Positions 30,815-39,038 of a DNA stretch of 64,000 nt are shown here, one piece after another. Below the pieces are notes generated by a model, which was not told the DNA's origin, searched no databases, and saw only the letters and a list, made by a program, of their open reading frames with translations. Position numbers and translations under genes: made by a program. Position 1 is the first letter of the stretch; each line of letters starts with the position of its first letter. Source of the DNA: a virus; the IMG/VR virus record IMGVR_UViG_3300032235_000437, positions 16,447 through 80,446 of that record; one strand, given 5' to 3'.

Positions 30815-31252
30815 TTAAGTATATTGATAAGCTATAAAAAATCTGCTAGTACCGTTATTTATATTTGTACTTATTACAGGTGCTTTATAGATAGGTAGAT
30901 GACCTAAAAATGTTATAGCAGGATGATCAAATAGGCATCTTAGATATATTATACCGCCAGGCTTAATAACTCTCAGTACTTCACTTACTTGAGTTTTACA
31001 GATGTCTTTATCATCTGAAAAAACACCAAAACATAGTACTTTATCAAAAGTATTATCGTCAAAAGGTAGATTACTTATATCAGAATTAATATCAGCATAG
31101 GTAGATTCTAAATCAACGCCAATTATATCAGAGTTAATAATTTTATATAGGTTCTCACCACAACCAGCGTCTAGTATTTTGCCAGACAACAGTTCAGGAA
31201 TTAGTAGTCTACCAGTTTCAGGGTATCTATTTAATCTTCTAAGTATATCCAT
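30815..31252 (-). CDS. Methyltransf_11-like SAM methyltransferase, short
   Basis: 145 residues with SAM motif I KILDAGCGENLY, GVDLES after strand 2, SNLPFDDNTFDKVLCFGVF (motif IV region of type 11 enzymes) and LRVIKPGGIIYLRCL. It is short for the family (usually 200 or more), lacking most of the substrate cap, though the C-terminus LGHLPIYKAPVIS looks like a remnant. Last gene of the overlapping sugar cassette; overlaps kdsB-like gene by 14 nt. Likely methylates a sugar or lipid head group. Confidence 0.75.
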   Translation of the reverse strand: MDILRRLNRYPETGRLLIPELLSGKILDAGCGENLYKIINSDIIGVDLESTYADINSDISNLPFDDNTFDKVLCFGVFSDDKDICKTQVSEVLRVIKPGGIIYLRCLFDHPAITFLGHLPIYKAPVISTNINNGTSRFFIAYQYT

Positions 31253-31955
31253 TATTAAACCACTCTAAAACCTTTATGTAATCATCTTGAACATCTACAG
31301 AGATACTGTCTGATATTTCTTGATATGTGCCTATGTTTATACCTGCTACTAAAGCTCGCAGTAGCTCTACACCTTCTACTAACTCTAAGGTAGTAACTGT
31401 ATGCGTATAAAACCGTCTAAGTGCTGACCTAGTAAAGCTAATTATACATAGTTGTTTTTTTAAAGGTATACTACCTCTAAAATTACTGGGACAGCTGCTT
31501 CGTGTTAGATAAAGAAGCCTATTTAGTTCTTCTACTACTTTTACTCTGTTTATATCGTCATACTCAAGTAATTGATACGGCATAACAATATCTGTATTCA
31601 ACAGTTTAGTATTATATATGAGTCTGGTTATTACTGCAGGATCAAGCATAGGCTCATCGCCTTGAATATCTACAATGATGCAGTCTTCTGGTAAGTTTAG
31701 TGATTCAGCAGCTTCTGCTATTCTATCAGTACCGTTTAAATGGCTTCCAGTCTTAACAGTAGATATACCGTAGTTGGTACATACTTCTATTATTCTATCA
31801 GAATCAGTACAAACATATACGGCATCTAACTCTGCACACTTTAAAGCTTGTTGCGCCACTTTTACTATCATAGGTACTTCGCCTATTGGTAGTAGCAACT
31901 TTTCTTTTAGCCTAGTGCTTTCAAGTCTTGCCGGTATTAAGCCATAGATCTGCAT
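31239..31955 (-). CDS. kdsB: CMP-Kdo synthetase-like cytidylyltransferase (KdsB family)
   Basis: 238 residues, the usual KdsB length. It has IPARLESTRLKEKLL (nucleotide loop, normally IPARxxSTRLPxKxL), VCTDSDRI, TGSHLNGTDRIAEAAE, and VDIQGDEPMLDP with the metal-binding Asp. The final SISVDVQDDYIKVLEW also fits (normally VDTPEDL). KdsB joins CTP to Kdo or 8-amino-Kdo to make the activated sugar for lipopolysaccharide or capsule. It overlaps its neighbours at both ends. The KpsS-like transferase in the same cluster could use its product. Confidence 0.88.
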   Translation of the reverse strand: MQIYGLIPARLESTRLKEKLLLPIGEVPMIVKVAQQALKCAELDAVYVCTDSDRIIEVCTNYGISTVKTGSHLNGTDRIAEAAESLNLPEDCIIVDIQGDEPMLDPAVITRLIYNTKLLNTDIVMPYQLLEYDDINRVKVVEELNRLLYLTRSSCPSNFRGSIPLKKQLCIISFTRSALRRFYTHTVTTLELVEGVELLRALVAGINIGTYQEISDSISVDVQDDYIKVLEWFNNGYT

Positions 31956-32739
31956 ATTGTTTTCCCATTAGATTACCTTTTACACTACAGTTTTTGCAAG
32001 AGCTATTAACAGCTCTATTGCCGCGAATTAGCTCTATACGAGTATTAGTAAATTCTTCACCTATCCACACATCACTTATATCATTTATAAGTATATTACC
32101 GAATATTTTTGATTTTTTCCAGTCATTACTACATAGCAGTACATCACCAGTAGTATCTATTACAACTCTATATGATGGAAAATAACAAGGATTTGCTACA
32201 CTTTGTTCCCATAACAATCCGCCTCTATTGTTAAAACCATACTGCTCAAAGTTATCTTCTCCGTTATCGTAATGATCACGTACATGAATGTTAGTAGAAG
32301 CTAGTTTTTGAATTTCTGGATTATTATCATAATCATTAACAATTAACCTAGTTAAGCCAGCAGTAAATAGCTGAGAAGTAGTAAATTTTTTAGATAATAT
32401 AGAGTCACCATTAGTAATTAACTCAACATCAAATACTGATAGTATTTTTATGATTTCTAATATCTTAGGGTGTAGTGTAGGCTCACTGAACCCGCTTAAT
32501 ATGATATAACCCTTAAAAGAGTGACTAACTAATTGTGAAACTAATGTTTGTATAGTATCTATGCTAATATGTTTATTTACATTAGGATATAGACTAGCAC
32601 TATGTCTTGGACAAAAACTACAAGTTCTGTTGCATAATTCTGTAAGATTTATATCTACGGCAGCTAATCCTGGAAGCTTATCATTTCTAATATTACCTAA
32701 AGTTTTTGTTCTAAAGGCTAAGTGTTGTTCTAAGTTCAT
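31921..32739 (-). CDS. radical SAM/SPASM-type enzyme
   Basis: 272 residues. The 4Fe-4S radical SAM motif is C-x3-C-x2-C (LCNRTCSFCPRH) near residues 36-43, followed by LSGFSEPTLHP (GGE-like SAM contact) and ELITNGD. The C-terminal part holds further Cys (NPCYFPSYRVVID, LLCSNDW, CKNCSVKG), as in SPASM/twitch domains binding extra clusters. Related enzymes modify peptides, sugars or cofactors. It overlaps both neighbours (ATGA-type at 32736-32739). Substrate unknown; cassette context suggests a sugar or an amino-acid-derived group. Confidence 0.85.
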   Translation of the reverse strand: MNLEQHLAFRTKTLGNIRNDKLPGLAAVDINLTELCNRTCSFCPRHSASLYPNVNKHISIDTIQTLVSQLVSHSFKGYIILSGFSEPTLHPKILEIIKILSVFDVELITNGDSILSKKFTTSQLFTAGLTRLIVNDYDNNPEIQKLASTNIHVRDHYDNGEDNFEQYGFNNRGGLLWEQSVANPCYFPSYRVVIDTTGDVLLCSNDWKKSKIFGNILINDISDVWIGEEFTNTRIELIRGNRAVNSSCKNCSVKGNLMGKQYADLWLNTGKT

Positions 32740-33608
32740 AATAACTCTTTATTAATTAACGCCATTCTGTAAGTATTATCTACTTTTCTATAACCAAACT
32801 TATCAGTTAGTTTATTGCTTTGTTTAAAAAGCACAAAGTTACCGACGCTTGGTTCAGTGTTATAGTTAGATTCTAAGTACATCTTAGTCTTAAGCATACG
32901 TCTTACTACTGCTGGAGTATCACCAATAAGCTCGCTAACTAGAGTAGGAGCTAAAGAATTGCATACAAAGTTAGATCTATATTCTTGTAGCTTAGCAGTT
33001 ATAGCTACGGAAGCAAAGCAGAATCCAACGCGTAACCCAGCTAGTCCTAAGCTTTTACTAAGTGTTTTAACAATTATAACGTTATCAGGTATGTTGTGAA
33101 GCATAGAGTGCTGAGGATAAAAATCTGCGTAAGATTCATCAATTATACATAACTTATAGCGTTTACTTATTTCAGTTAATTCTAAGCTATAACCATATAG
33201 ACCGCTAGGATTAGCTATATACAGCACTTCATTCGTATCGTTATGTAAACAATCTACAGAGACTGTCCTATACTTCTTTGAATATAGCGTAGCGTATATC
33301 TCCATCATTTCAAAAGTAGGAGTTACTATGCTGATATGCTTAAAAGATAGCGCCTTAAATATGCGCTCTAGTATCTCTGTGGCACCGTACCCTACAGTAG
33401 TACAGCTAATAGGCTTATTATAGTAGTCGCATATAGCTGTGTATAGCGTAAAAGTGTCTGGATAGCTGCTAATGTTAACTGTACTGGCTAATTGCTTAGC
33501 TTTATCTACTATGTACATATCGTAATGAACATTTTTTGCTAAATCTATAGCAGCATTATTCTGCGGAGCTAAGCCTGGACGTGATACTTGTATTTCTAAG
33601 TTTATCAT
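32736..33608 (-). CDS. PLP-dependent aminotransferase, HisC-like
   Basis: 290 residues of fold-type I class I/II aminotransferase related to HisC/CobD: GYGATEILERIFKAL (cofactor phosphate loop), PTFEMMEIYA, YIANPSGLYGYSL, CIIDESYADF (Asp binding the PLP nitrogen and Tyr), and VKTLSKSLGLAGLRVGF with the Schiff-base Lys. It is 50-70 residues shorter than usual HisC, mainly at the C-terminal small domain. It overlaps the sulfotransferase gene by 53 nt. A role in making an amino sugar or amino-acid decoration is inference. Confidence 0.82.
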   Translation of the reverse strand: MINLEIQVSRPGLAPQNNAAIDLAKNVHYDMYIVDKAKQLASTVNISSYPDTFTLYTAICDYYNKPISCTTVGYGATEILERIFKALSFKHISIVTPTFEMMEIYATLYSKKYRTVSVDCLHNDTNEVLYIANPSGLYGYSLELTEISKRYKLCIIDESYADFYPQHSMLHNIPDNVIIVKTLSKSLGLAGLRVGFCFASVAITAKLQEYRSNFVCNSLAPTLVSELIGDTPAVVRRMLKTKMYLESNYNTEPSVGNFVLFKQSNKLTDKFGYRKVDNTYRMALINKELL

Positions 33609-34215
33609 ATAGTATTATATCTCGTTCGTAATAAGAATTTACAAGCTGTTTAGTGCTAGCCGTATAAAAATAATCTATTAAATCTTTTGTAGCTGCGTTA
33701 GAAGAGCTATTTACACACTCTAAGCTACCAAGTGTCTTGTTGAAGTACTTAATGTATAGAACTTGCAACTCTTCAAACAGTGAATCGTATAAAAGCAACG
33801 TAGTGCTAGGTGCTATAAAATCTGATTGTAACAAATTCTGCCATCTATGGTCGTTAATAGTACCTCCACCTTCATATACTAAGTTACTAAATGTGCTAAC
33901 AGATAACTTATGTAACCCTTGCCTGCATCTATATAAGTATAAACTTAATAACCGCTCAACAGGGTTTCTTATCACACAAAAACTATTACAATATTCAGGC
34001 ACAAACCCTAAATTAACTGCTTCGCTCATAGTTATATGAGCTAAACTAGGGTCTGTGCTGCAATTACGTGTCAAAAAATTGTTTTTATATGTAGTATAGG
34101 TTATAACATCTGAATCTGTAGTTAAATCAGACTCAAGTAAGATTTTAGAGACTGCCGTACTAGCGTTTTTAGGTATTTTTATGAATGCTAGATTATAGCT
34201 ACTTAAGTATATCAT
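33556..34215 (-). CDS. sulfotransferase-family protein
   Basis: 219 residues. FIKIPKNASTAVSKIL matches the 5'-phosphosulfate loop (PKxAST/GT) and CVIRNPVERLLSLYLYRC matches the 3'-phosphate-binding RxPxxRxxSxY motif of PAPS-dependent sulfotransferases (Sulfotransfer_2 type). Such enzymes sulfate sugars. It would need host PAPS. It overlaps both neighbours, by 4 and 53 nt. Sulfotransferases are rare in phages outside aquatic ones. Confidence 0.82.
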   Translation of the reverse strand: MIYLSSYNLAFIKIPKNASTAVSKILLESDLTTDSDVITYTTYKNNFLTRNCSTDPSLAHITMSEAVNLGFVPEYCNSFCVIRNPVERLLSLYLYRCRQGLHKLSVSTFSNLVYEGGGTINDHRWQNLLQSDFIAPSTTLLLYDSLFEELQVLYIKYFNKTLGSLECVNSSSNAATKDLIDYFYTASTKQLVNSYYERDIILYDKLRNTSITSRLSSAE

Positions 34216-34775
34216 TCTGGTACGTAGTTAGTCCCATTTGGGTGACGAGTTAGCCAATGATTAACTGTAATCCTATAACTTCCAGTACTTTCAAAGCTGT
34301 GCCAAGTGATGCCATCTATAGGAGCAAAGATTACAGTTCTATTTTCGCGCCAATCTGTAGTTTTAACATACGTTTTATCGCAATCGTACAGCAGTGTGCC
34401 TTTTGAACTACTTGGAGCTATGTATGTAACCGCAGATAACACCTTCCAAGGAGCCTCATCATGCAGTTTATACGAAAAATTACCTAAACATATACTAATA
34501 TCGTAAAAGCTATATAACGAACTATACTTTCTATGGTTAGGGAACAGTTTAAGCAAGCGTTCGTCTATGTTTGCAGATTCTGCAAAAGCGGCTGTAGCTG
34601 GAAATCTACTTTTAAAATCAGGTTCTTGACTTCTTATAATAGTATGATGTGTCAAGTTAGAGATATTGGCAGATACATACCTAGTTAGCTCTAGCTTACA
34701 AGCATTATATAGTGTAGCATGAAAATAATCATCTAATTCTAAATGAGGCCAAGGATTAGTTTGTAAAGTATTCAT
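34212..34775 (-). CDS. 2OG-Fe(II) oxygenase-like protein
   Basis: 187 residues. The start NPWPHLELDDYF is typical of phage prolyl-hydroxylase-like oxygenases. KLHDEAPWKVLSAVTYIAP contains the H-x-D/E iron motif (HDE), and VIFAPIDGITWHSFESTGSYRITVNHWL contains the distal His and the Arg that binds 2-oxoglutarate. These enzymes hydroxylate proteins, sugars or nucleobases. Overlaps both neighbours. Target unknown. Confidence 0.78.
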   Translation of the reverse strand: MNTLQTNPWPHLELDDYFHATLYNACKLELTRYVSANISNLTHHTIIRSQEPDFKSRFPATAAFAESANIDERLLKLFPNHRKYSSLYSFYDISICLGNFSYKLHDEAPWKVLSAVTYIAPSSSKGTLLYDCDKTYVKTTDWRENRTVIFAPIDGITWHSFESTGSYRITVNHWLTRHPNGTNYVPE

Positions 34776-35694
34776 CTATTGTACAGTTTCTATTAAAATA
34801 TTTATCAAAACGAGTGTATAAAATATCGTCAAAAGCAGTAGCCACATCTATAATAGCAGTATTATAAAACCAAGATAGATATTGATATATGTCTTGTTGC
34901 GGTAACTTACGGAATATTACAGAATCTAGATCAGTTACGCTATTACAAAGGTTAGCTATTAAACCATAAGAATAGTCTATGTCATTTCTAAAATAGCTAA
35001 CAGGCTTATCTTTAAGCAGCGCGTATAACCCAACGCCAGATTCAATAGATACTAGAGCGCTACAATGGTCTACTAGAGTATTTGTGTTAGCATCAACGCA
35101 CAATTCGCTATACTTAGACTTATTAGGAATCTTATCCCATTCCTCAAACGGATCAGAACAATCTGTGGGAAAAGGGTGTGCTTTAAATATAACTCTATGT
35201 TTATTACGCTCAGCCCAAGTATTCATATAAGCAACTAGATACTGTTCAGTTCTCATCTCATTTAAAACAACTAATACATAAGGCGTTTCAGGAACATAGC
35301 TATTAGCACTAAGTGCATACTTACTCCAGGATACACTATGTAAATAATCAATAGTACTGTAGTTGGTGTTATGAGTTAGCCAGTATGGTTTAATATCAAA
35401 GTGTCGTACCAATCGTTCTTCGGGAACCAGCTTAAAAAAACAAAATACTGGAGTTCCTTCGCCGTAACTTAAATAACGACCAACTCCAGTATTATAGTAA
35501 TATACTAACTGCCCCGTAAAACTAGCAGACATGTTTTGTACGCTAGACATAAAACATTTTATATGTTTAGCATTAATCCACTTTTCACGCTGATTATTAC
35601 GCTGAATACACCAATCATAGTGATTGACTGTGCGAGTTAAATCCAAAGGCAAAGCGATATCCTTCTGACCAAACGGTATGCCATAAAGGCGCAT
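34756..35694 (-). CDS. capsule-polysaccharide glycosyltransferase-like (KpsS/KpsC type)
   Basis: 312 residues. VIFKAHPFPTD and DHCSALVSIESGVGLYALLKDKPVSYF are the two nucleotide-binding signatures of the Capsule_synth family (KpHP, then StVglEALlhgKPV), which transfer Kdo from CMP-Kdo onto a lipid. That fits the CMP-Kdo synthetase-like gene 3 kb downstream. The start at 35694 overlaps the previous gene by 80 nt, the longest overlap in the window; no better internal start exists before residue 49. Confidence 0.68.
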   Translation of the reverse strand: MRLYGIPFGQKDIALPLDLTRTVNHYDWCIQRNNQREKWINAKHIKCFMSSVQNMSASFTGQLVYYYNTGVGRYLSYGEGTPVFCFFKLVPEERLVRHFDIKPYWLTHNTNYSTIDYLHSVSWSKYALSANSYVPETPYVLVVLNEMRTEQYLVAYMNTWAERNKHRVIFKAHPFPTDCSDPFEEWDKIPNKSKYSELCVDANTNTLVDHCSALVSIESGVGLYALLKDKPVSYFRNDIDYSYGLIANLCNSVTDLDSVIFRKLPQQDIYQYLSWFYNTAIIDVATAFDDILYTRFDKYFNRNCTIDEYFTN

Positions 35695-36127
35695 TTTTAT
35701 CTATTTTAAAAGTTCTAGCTGTCCAACCAATGTCATCTTCGTCGTTATAAACTAGCCCATTTTCTACACTTCTATATCTAAATATGCTACGCTTCTTAGA
35801 GTATATATAGTATGTTCTCATACCTTCTAGATTAGAGTTAGTGTGCCAAGGCATACTAGAATTAGGGGCGTAACAAATAGCATTTGTGCAAGTGTGCGCG
35901 CCTAACAAAGCAGTAGCTTCGGTTAACCGGCTATCATCAAGAGAACATAAATGAACTATGTTAGCAGTAGATTTATGAGGAACGTCTGCTGAAGGTAGTG
36001 CAGTAGCTATAAAATCGTGATATTTAACATTACCAACATGCGGTAATGTACTACCTTGTACGTAATCAGAGATTATAGTCTGTAGTATCTCAGTAACTGA
36101 TAAATTAACTGTTATTTTCATTTTCAA
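35615..36127 (-). CDS. 2OG-Fe(II) oxygenase/cupin-like protein
   Basis: 170 residues. The core reads CYAPNSSMPWHTNSNLEGMRTYYIYS, then GWTARTFKIDKNAPLWHTVWSEGYRFAFGF: a His-containing double-stranded beta-helix pattern with a distal H and an Arg, as in a group of phage 2OG-Fe(II) proteins. The usual H-x-D/E is H-T-N here, so iron binding may be altered. First gene of the eight-gene cassette; overlaps the fibre-associated gene by 23 nt. Confidence 0.55.
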   Translation of the reverse strand: MKMKITVNLSVTEILQTIISDYVQGSTLPHVGNVKYHDFIATALPSADVPHKSTANIVHLCSLDDSRLTEATALLGAHTCTNAICYAPNSSMPWHTNSNLEGMRTYYIYSKKRSIFRYRSVENGLVYNDEDDIGWTARTFKIDKNAPLWHTVWSEGYRFAFGFNSHSQSL

Positions 36128-36341
36128 TAGCTGCTAATATTGCATCAATTTCTTCTAGTGTTAAAGTTGGAGTAGGTGTAATAGTAGGAGTGTTATCTAT
36201 AAACGCTCCTTTCTCATATTTATCACCCACACTAACTGAACTATCAGCTAGCACGTAAGTGCTGTCAGGCGGAACGAAACTATTTGTGGCTATAATAACG
36301 TTAACTACTACGTTGTTTTTGATAATTGCATATGTTTTCAT
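36105..36341 (-). CDS. small fibre-associated or assembly protein
   Basis: 78 residues starting MKTYAIIKNNVVVNVIIA, the typical opening of small phage proteins encoded next to tail fibres (a beta hairpin reading 'AIIxNNVVVNVI'), then a proline/threonine linker and a short acidic helix (LEEIDAILAAIENE). It starts 1 nt after the Gly-rich fibre gene. Probably a tail-fibre assembly helper or tiny fibre subunit. Confidence 0.5.
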   Translation of the reverse strand: MKTYAIIKNNVVVNVIIATNSFVPPDSTYVLADSSVSVGDKYEKGAFIDNTPTITPTPTLTLEEIDAILAAIENENNS

Positions 36342-36342
36342 A

Positions 36343-37164
36343 TTAATAAAATACTACAACTGCTCCAGGTCTACCAGGACCTGCAGGACTACCACCAAAA
36401 GGAGAAGATGTGCCAGGTGTACCACCAGCACCAGCAGATACACTATCCGTTATGTTATATAAAGTCGCACCAGGGTAGCCATTACTAGGACTGTTAGAAA
36501 AAGTAACAGTTTGTAAAACAGGAGTTACTGTATCTAGTACTCCGTACGCATTTGCGTCTACAAAATCTATAACAGATGAGTAAAGAGTTGATTGCCCGTT
36601 TAAAAAATTTCCAGTACTGCTAGTACCTGGATTGCCCGGAGCGCCAGCACCAGCACCCTGAAAAGTAGGAGCGGCAGAGCCATTAGTACCGCCGGTAGCT
36701 ACAATACCAAAAAAAGAGCTAGTACCAGTAACACCGCCAACTACAGCAGGCATACTATTACCAGAAACTAAGGGTATAAAGCTAGAGCCAGCACCTCCAC
36801 GACCTCCAGCACCTCCCGCATTTGAATACGGAGTATCACCACCTATTGAGAATCCAGAGCCTCCTGAACCTCCACCACCTATAACAACAACTAGACCCTT
36901 AGTAACACCTGGAGGCACAGTCCAAGAACTAGTTGCGTTAATAAGCGCAAAATTAGTATATACATTATCGCCTTTTGTCAATCGAAAATTAGGATCTGTT
37001 GAGATGAATATACCGCTATCGCCATCAAAAGTAAGACCGGCTTTTATAGTAAGTAGTGAGCTAGCATCTGTAAGTTGATTAGGTAGTAGCCCTGAAGCTT
37101 GTGAGCGTGACAGGGTGTTACCGTCATTCATTTGTATACCGCTAGGATTTACACTTATAGGCAT
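36343..37164 (-). CDS. tail fibre protein with C-terminal glycine-rich domain
   Basis: 273 residues. The first 85 residues form a typical phage fibre start (ISVNPSGIQMNDGNTLSRSQASGLLP, LTIKAGLTFDGDSGIFISTD). Residues about 90-273 are a glycine-rich domain beginning SWTVPPGVTKGLVVVIGGGGSGG and ending GRPGAVVVFY. The same domain, with the same start and end motifs, forms the C-terminus of the gpI-like protein at 46483. Such Gly-rich domains form polyglycine-II-like tips that bind host receptors in some phages. Overlaps its neighbour by 1 nt. Confidence 0.72.
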   Translation of the reverse strand: MPISVNPSGIQMNDGNTLSRSQASGLLPNQLTDASSLLTIKAGLTFDGDSGIFISTDPNFRLTKGDNVYTNFALINATSSWTVPPGVTKGLVVVIGGGGSGGSGFSIGGDTPYSNAGGAGGRGGAGSSFIPLVSGNSMPAVVGGVTGTSSFFGIVATGGTNGSAAPTFQGAGAGAPGNPGTSSTGNFLNGQSTLYSSVIDFVDANAYGVLDTVTPVLQTVTFSNSPSNGYPGATLYNITDSVSAGAGGTPGTSSPFGGSPAGPGRPGAVVVFY

Positions 37165-37523
37165 CAGAAATCCTCTGGGTTTAATCCTGCTGGCTTAACC
37201 AGTTTAAGTGCTTCTGGTGTTGCAGCAGCTTCAATACCAGGGTGAGCTGGCGCATCACGTAGTGCTTGCTTTTGTGCAACAATAGTTGCAGTATCTGCAC
37301 CTGTTTCTAGTGCTTTCATAAATTCCGCATCTAGAGCTTGTAGTTGTGGAGTTCGCGCGCGACGAATGCGCTCACGCCATAGGTTTCTAGCAGTTGGCAT
37401 GTGTACTGATATAACACCAGCTTCACTATCTGCAGCCCATGCATCTCTGAATAGTCGTTCTTCTGGTAGTACGTATAGAGAGGAATCATATAGACTACCA
37501 CCAATTTTAATTAATACTGACAT
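37164..37523 (-). CDS. tail-assembly-type protein with ALRDAPAHP motif
   Basis: 119 residues. LPEERLFRDAWAADSEAGVISVHMPTARNLWRERIRRAR and KQALRDAPAHPGIEAAATPEALKLV match small proteins widespread in phages beside fibre genes. They are often annotated as tail-assembly chaperone or fibre-associated proteins of unknown function. AAGGAAT precedes the ATG. Base composition is richer in GC than the surrounding fibre genes. Confidence 0.55.
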   Translation of the reverse strand: MSVLIKIGGSLYDSSLYVLPEERLFRDAWAADSEAGVISVHMPTARNLWRERIRRARTPQLQALDAEFMKALETGADTATIVAQKQALRDAPAHPGIEAAATPEALKLVKPAGLNPEDF

Positions 37524-37533
37524 TATTATTCCT

Positions 37534-37911
37534 TTATCTCATTAACAATACGCATACATCTGCAGGATCTGCAGTGCTTTTACCTGTATTTGCATATATA
37601 GTATTTATACGTAAAAATGTGCTAGTTTTCCAGTTGGTTATAAGAACAGCGTTAGGACCTCCTACCCAAGCATGTTGGTTTACGTTGTCATAACCAGCAC
37701 TACCGCTATAAGTATAATTTATATCACCTATAGCTGTGCTAAAAGTAAGTGTTTGATCCCCAATAGCATTATCTGTTACTGAAGAAGTAAATCCACCATT
37801 AGCTCGTATAGTAGGAACTGTTGTTAGCGGTGTATAGTTTATATAAGCACGTAACACATATAATCCTATACCAGCAGTAGTCTGTAAATTATCAACTTTT
37901 AACGTACTCAT
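37534..37911 (-). CDS. small fibre module, MSTLxVDNL family (copy 4)
   Basis: 125 residues from ATG 37911, which overlaps the previous stop as ATGA; the frame's first Met (37938) is inside that gene and not needed. It begins MSTLKVDNLQTT and contains FTSSVTDNAIGDQTLTFSTAIGDINY, the phage fibre pattern 'sxxVsdxgxGdytvtFttamp'. Three sister genes lie at 38276, 38664 and 39038. Likely trimeric fibre or receptor-binding subunits. Confidence 0.6.
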   Translation of the reverse strand: MSTLKVDNLQTTAGIGLYVLRAYINYTPLTTVPTIRANGGFTSSVTDNAIGDQTLTFSTAIGDINYTYSGSAGYDNVNQHAWVGGPNAVLITNWKTSTFLRINTIYANTGKSTADPADVCVLLMR

Positions 37912-38279
37912 GCGCTCATTCTCCAAGCATTTCGCCATTCACGTGTCTCAGGGAATTGCCGTCTTTTACAAATTTTAAACCGTGGTTTATTAGCTGTTTT
38001 ATCGCCCCAAACGTGTTGAGGAATATCTTTTATAATCAAATACATAATAGCTTCTTCTTCTGTGAGCGGAGGCAACTTAGGAGTATTATATATAATATCA
38101 TAACGCTCATCTTCGCTTATCTCTTCTCGCAATTTAAAATGAGCACCTATCGGTAATAATTCACCGCCCTGCATAGCTTGATACATCCATTCTGGCGCAG
38201 GTATTAATACCTTAGCTGGTGCATCTGGTTCTAGAGGGTCTTCAAATAATACTACATACTCTGTTTCAAATCTTTTCAT
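37908..38279 (-). CDS. unknown protein among fibre genes
   Basis: 123 residues with FEDPLEPDAPAKVLIPAPEWMYQAM, LTEEEAIMYLIIKDIPQHVWG and a basic end (ICKRRQFPETREWRNAWRM). The C-terminal EWRNAWRM loosely resembles RLFRDAWAAD in the protein at 37164, a motif of fibre-assembly type proteins. Overlaps the preceding fibre module by 4 nt. No firm family; assembly role inferred. Confidence 0.5.
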   Translation of the reverse strand: MKRFETEYVVLFEDPLEPDAPAKVLIPAPEWMYQAMQGGELLPIGAHFKLREEISEDERYDIIYNTPKLPPLTEEEAIMYLIIKDIPQHVWGDKTANKPRFKICKRRQFPETREWRNAWRMSA

Positions 38280-38662
38280 CTTAAATACCTATTATACGAT
38301 CCCATAACTCCAACATATAGTGGGTCTACATAAGCTGTTGTGTATGCTGCGAGTGTTACGCCAGATCCCACCCCAACAGCTCCTGGGTAGGCTACGTTAG
38401 CTAGCGAAGCGTTATTATCTCTTGCTATACACGAGCTACAAGCAATTTGCGTATTACTATTACTTAGGGTTTGCAAATCTACTAATACTCTATATCTACC
38501 TACAGAAATATCTATAATACTAGAAGTTGAGTATGAGTTCGCTATTACTGGAGTACCAGTTGATGCGTTAAAAGCACACCAAAGTTTATTTCCTTTGACT
38601 AAACCTTCAGTAAGGAAACTATTACTTTGAAAAATTAGATTAGAAACTAATAGCGTGCTCAT
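38276..38662 (-). CDS. small fibre module, MSTLxVDNL family (copy 3)
   Basis: 128 residues from ATG 38662, 1 nt after the previous stop; a longer frame from 38752 would overlap that gene by 89 nt and lose the family start. It begins MSTLLVSNLIFQ and carries KLWCAFNASTGTPVIANSY and SSIIDISVGRYRVLVDL, the common phage 'kAWvnFng...i.dSxNvssitDxgxGxYtvxf' pattern. One of four sister genes. Confidence 0.6.
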   Translation of the reverse strand: MSTLLVSNLIFQSNSFLTEGLVKGNKLWCAFNASTGTPVIANSYSTSSIIDISVGRYRVLVDLQTLSNSNTQIACSSCIARDNNASLANVAYPGAVGVGSGVTLAAYTTAYVDPLYVGVMGSYNRYLR

Positions 38663-38663
38663 A

Positions 38664-39038
38664 TCAATAACCGTTACAAGAAATAATTCCTGCCGCCCAT
38701 CCTGATGTGTAATAACTGGTTCTATACGCTGAGCCAGTATAAAAAGCTCCATTATACCCGAACCCAGTAACTGTATAATCAGTTGACGTAGCGCATAGAA
38801 CAGGCCTACTGTTCAGAGTTGTACTCAGCACTTTATCTGGATAAAACTCAGCTATACCTACTTGTATATCCACAACGCTAGATAAACCAAATGAGTAACG
38901 AACTTGTGCTGGGTATGGAGAAGGGCCATACAGCGTATCATACACAACAACAGTTTTGGCATTACCTGTATAAAGGTCCGCCATAGATCTAGACTGTGTT
39001 GGTGTGCTTAATGTGTCTACACGTAAAGAAGAAGTCAT
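38664..39038 (-). CDS. small fibre module, MSTLxVDNL family (copy 2)
   Basis: 124 residues beginning MTSSLRVDTLSTPTQ, with KTVVVYDTLYG and FGLSSVVDIQVGIAEFYPDKVLS as the shared core; the C-terminus (GFGYNGAFYTGSAYRTSYYTSGWAAG) is rich in Tyr and Gly. TAATG overlap with the upstream copy. Divergent copy of the same module as 38276, 37534 and 39038. Confidence 0.55.
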   Translation of the reverse strand: MTSSLRVDTLSTPTQSRSMADLYTGNAKTVVVYDTLYGPSPYPAQVRYSFGLSSVVDIQVGIAEFYPDKVLSTTLNSRPVLCATSTDYTVTGFGYNGAFYTGSAYRTSYYTSGWAAGIISCNGY

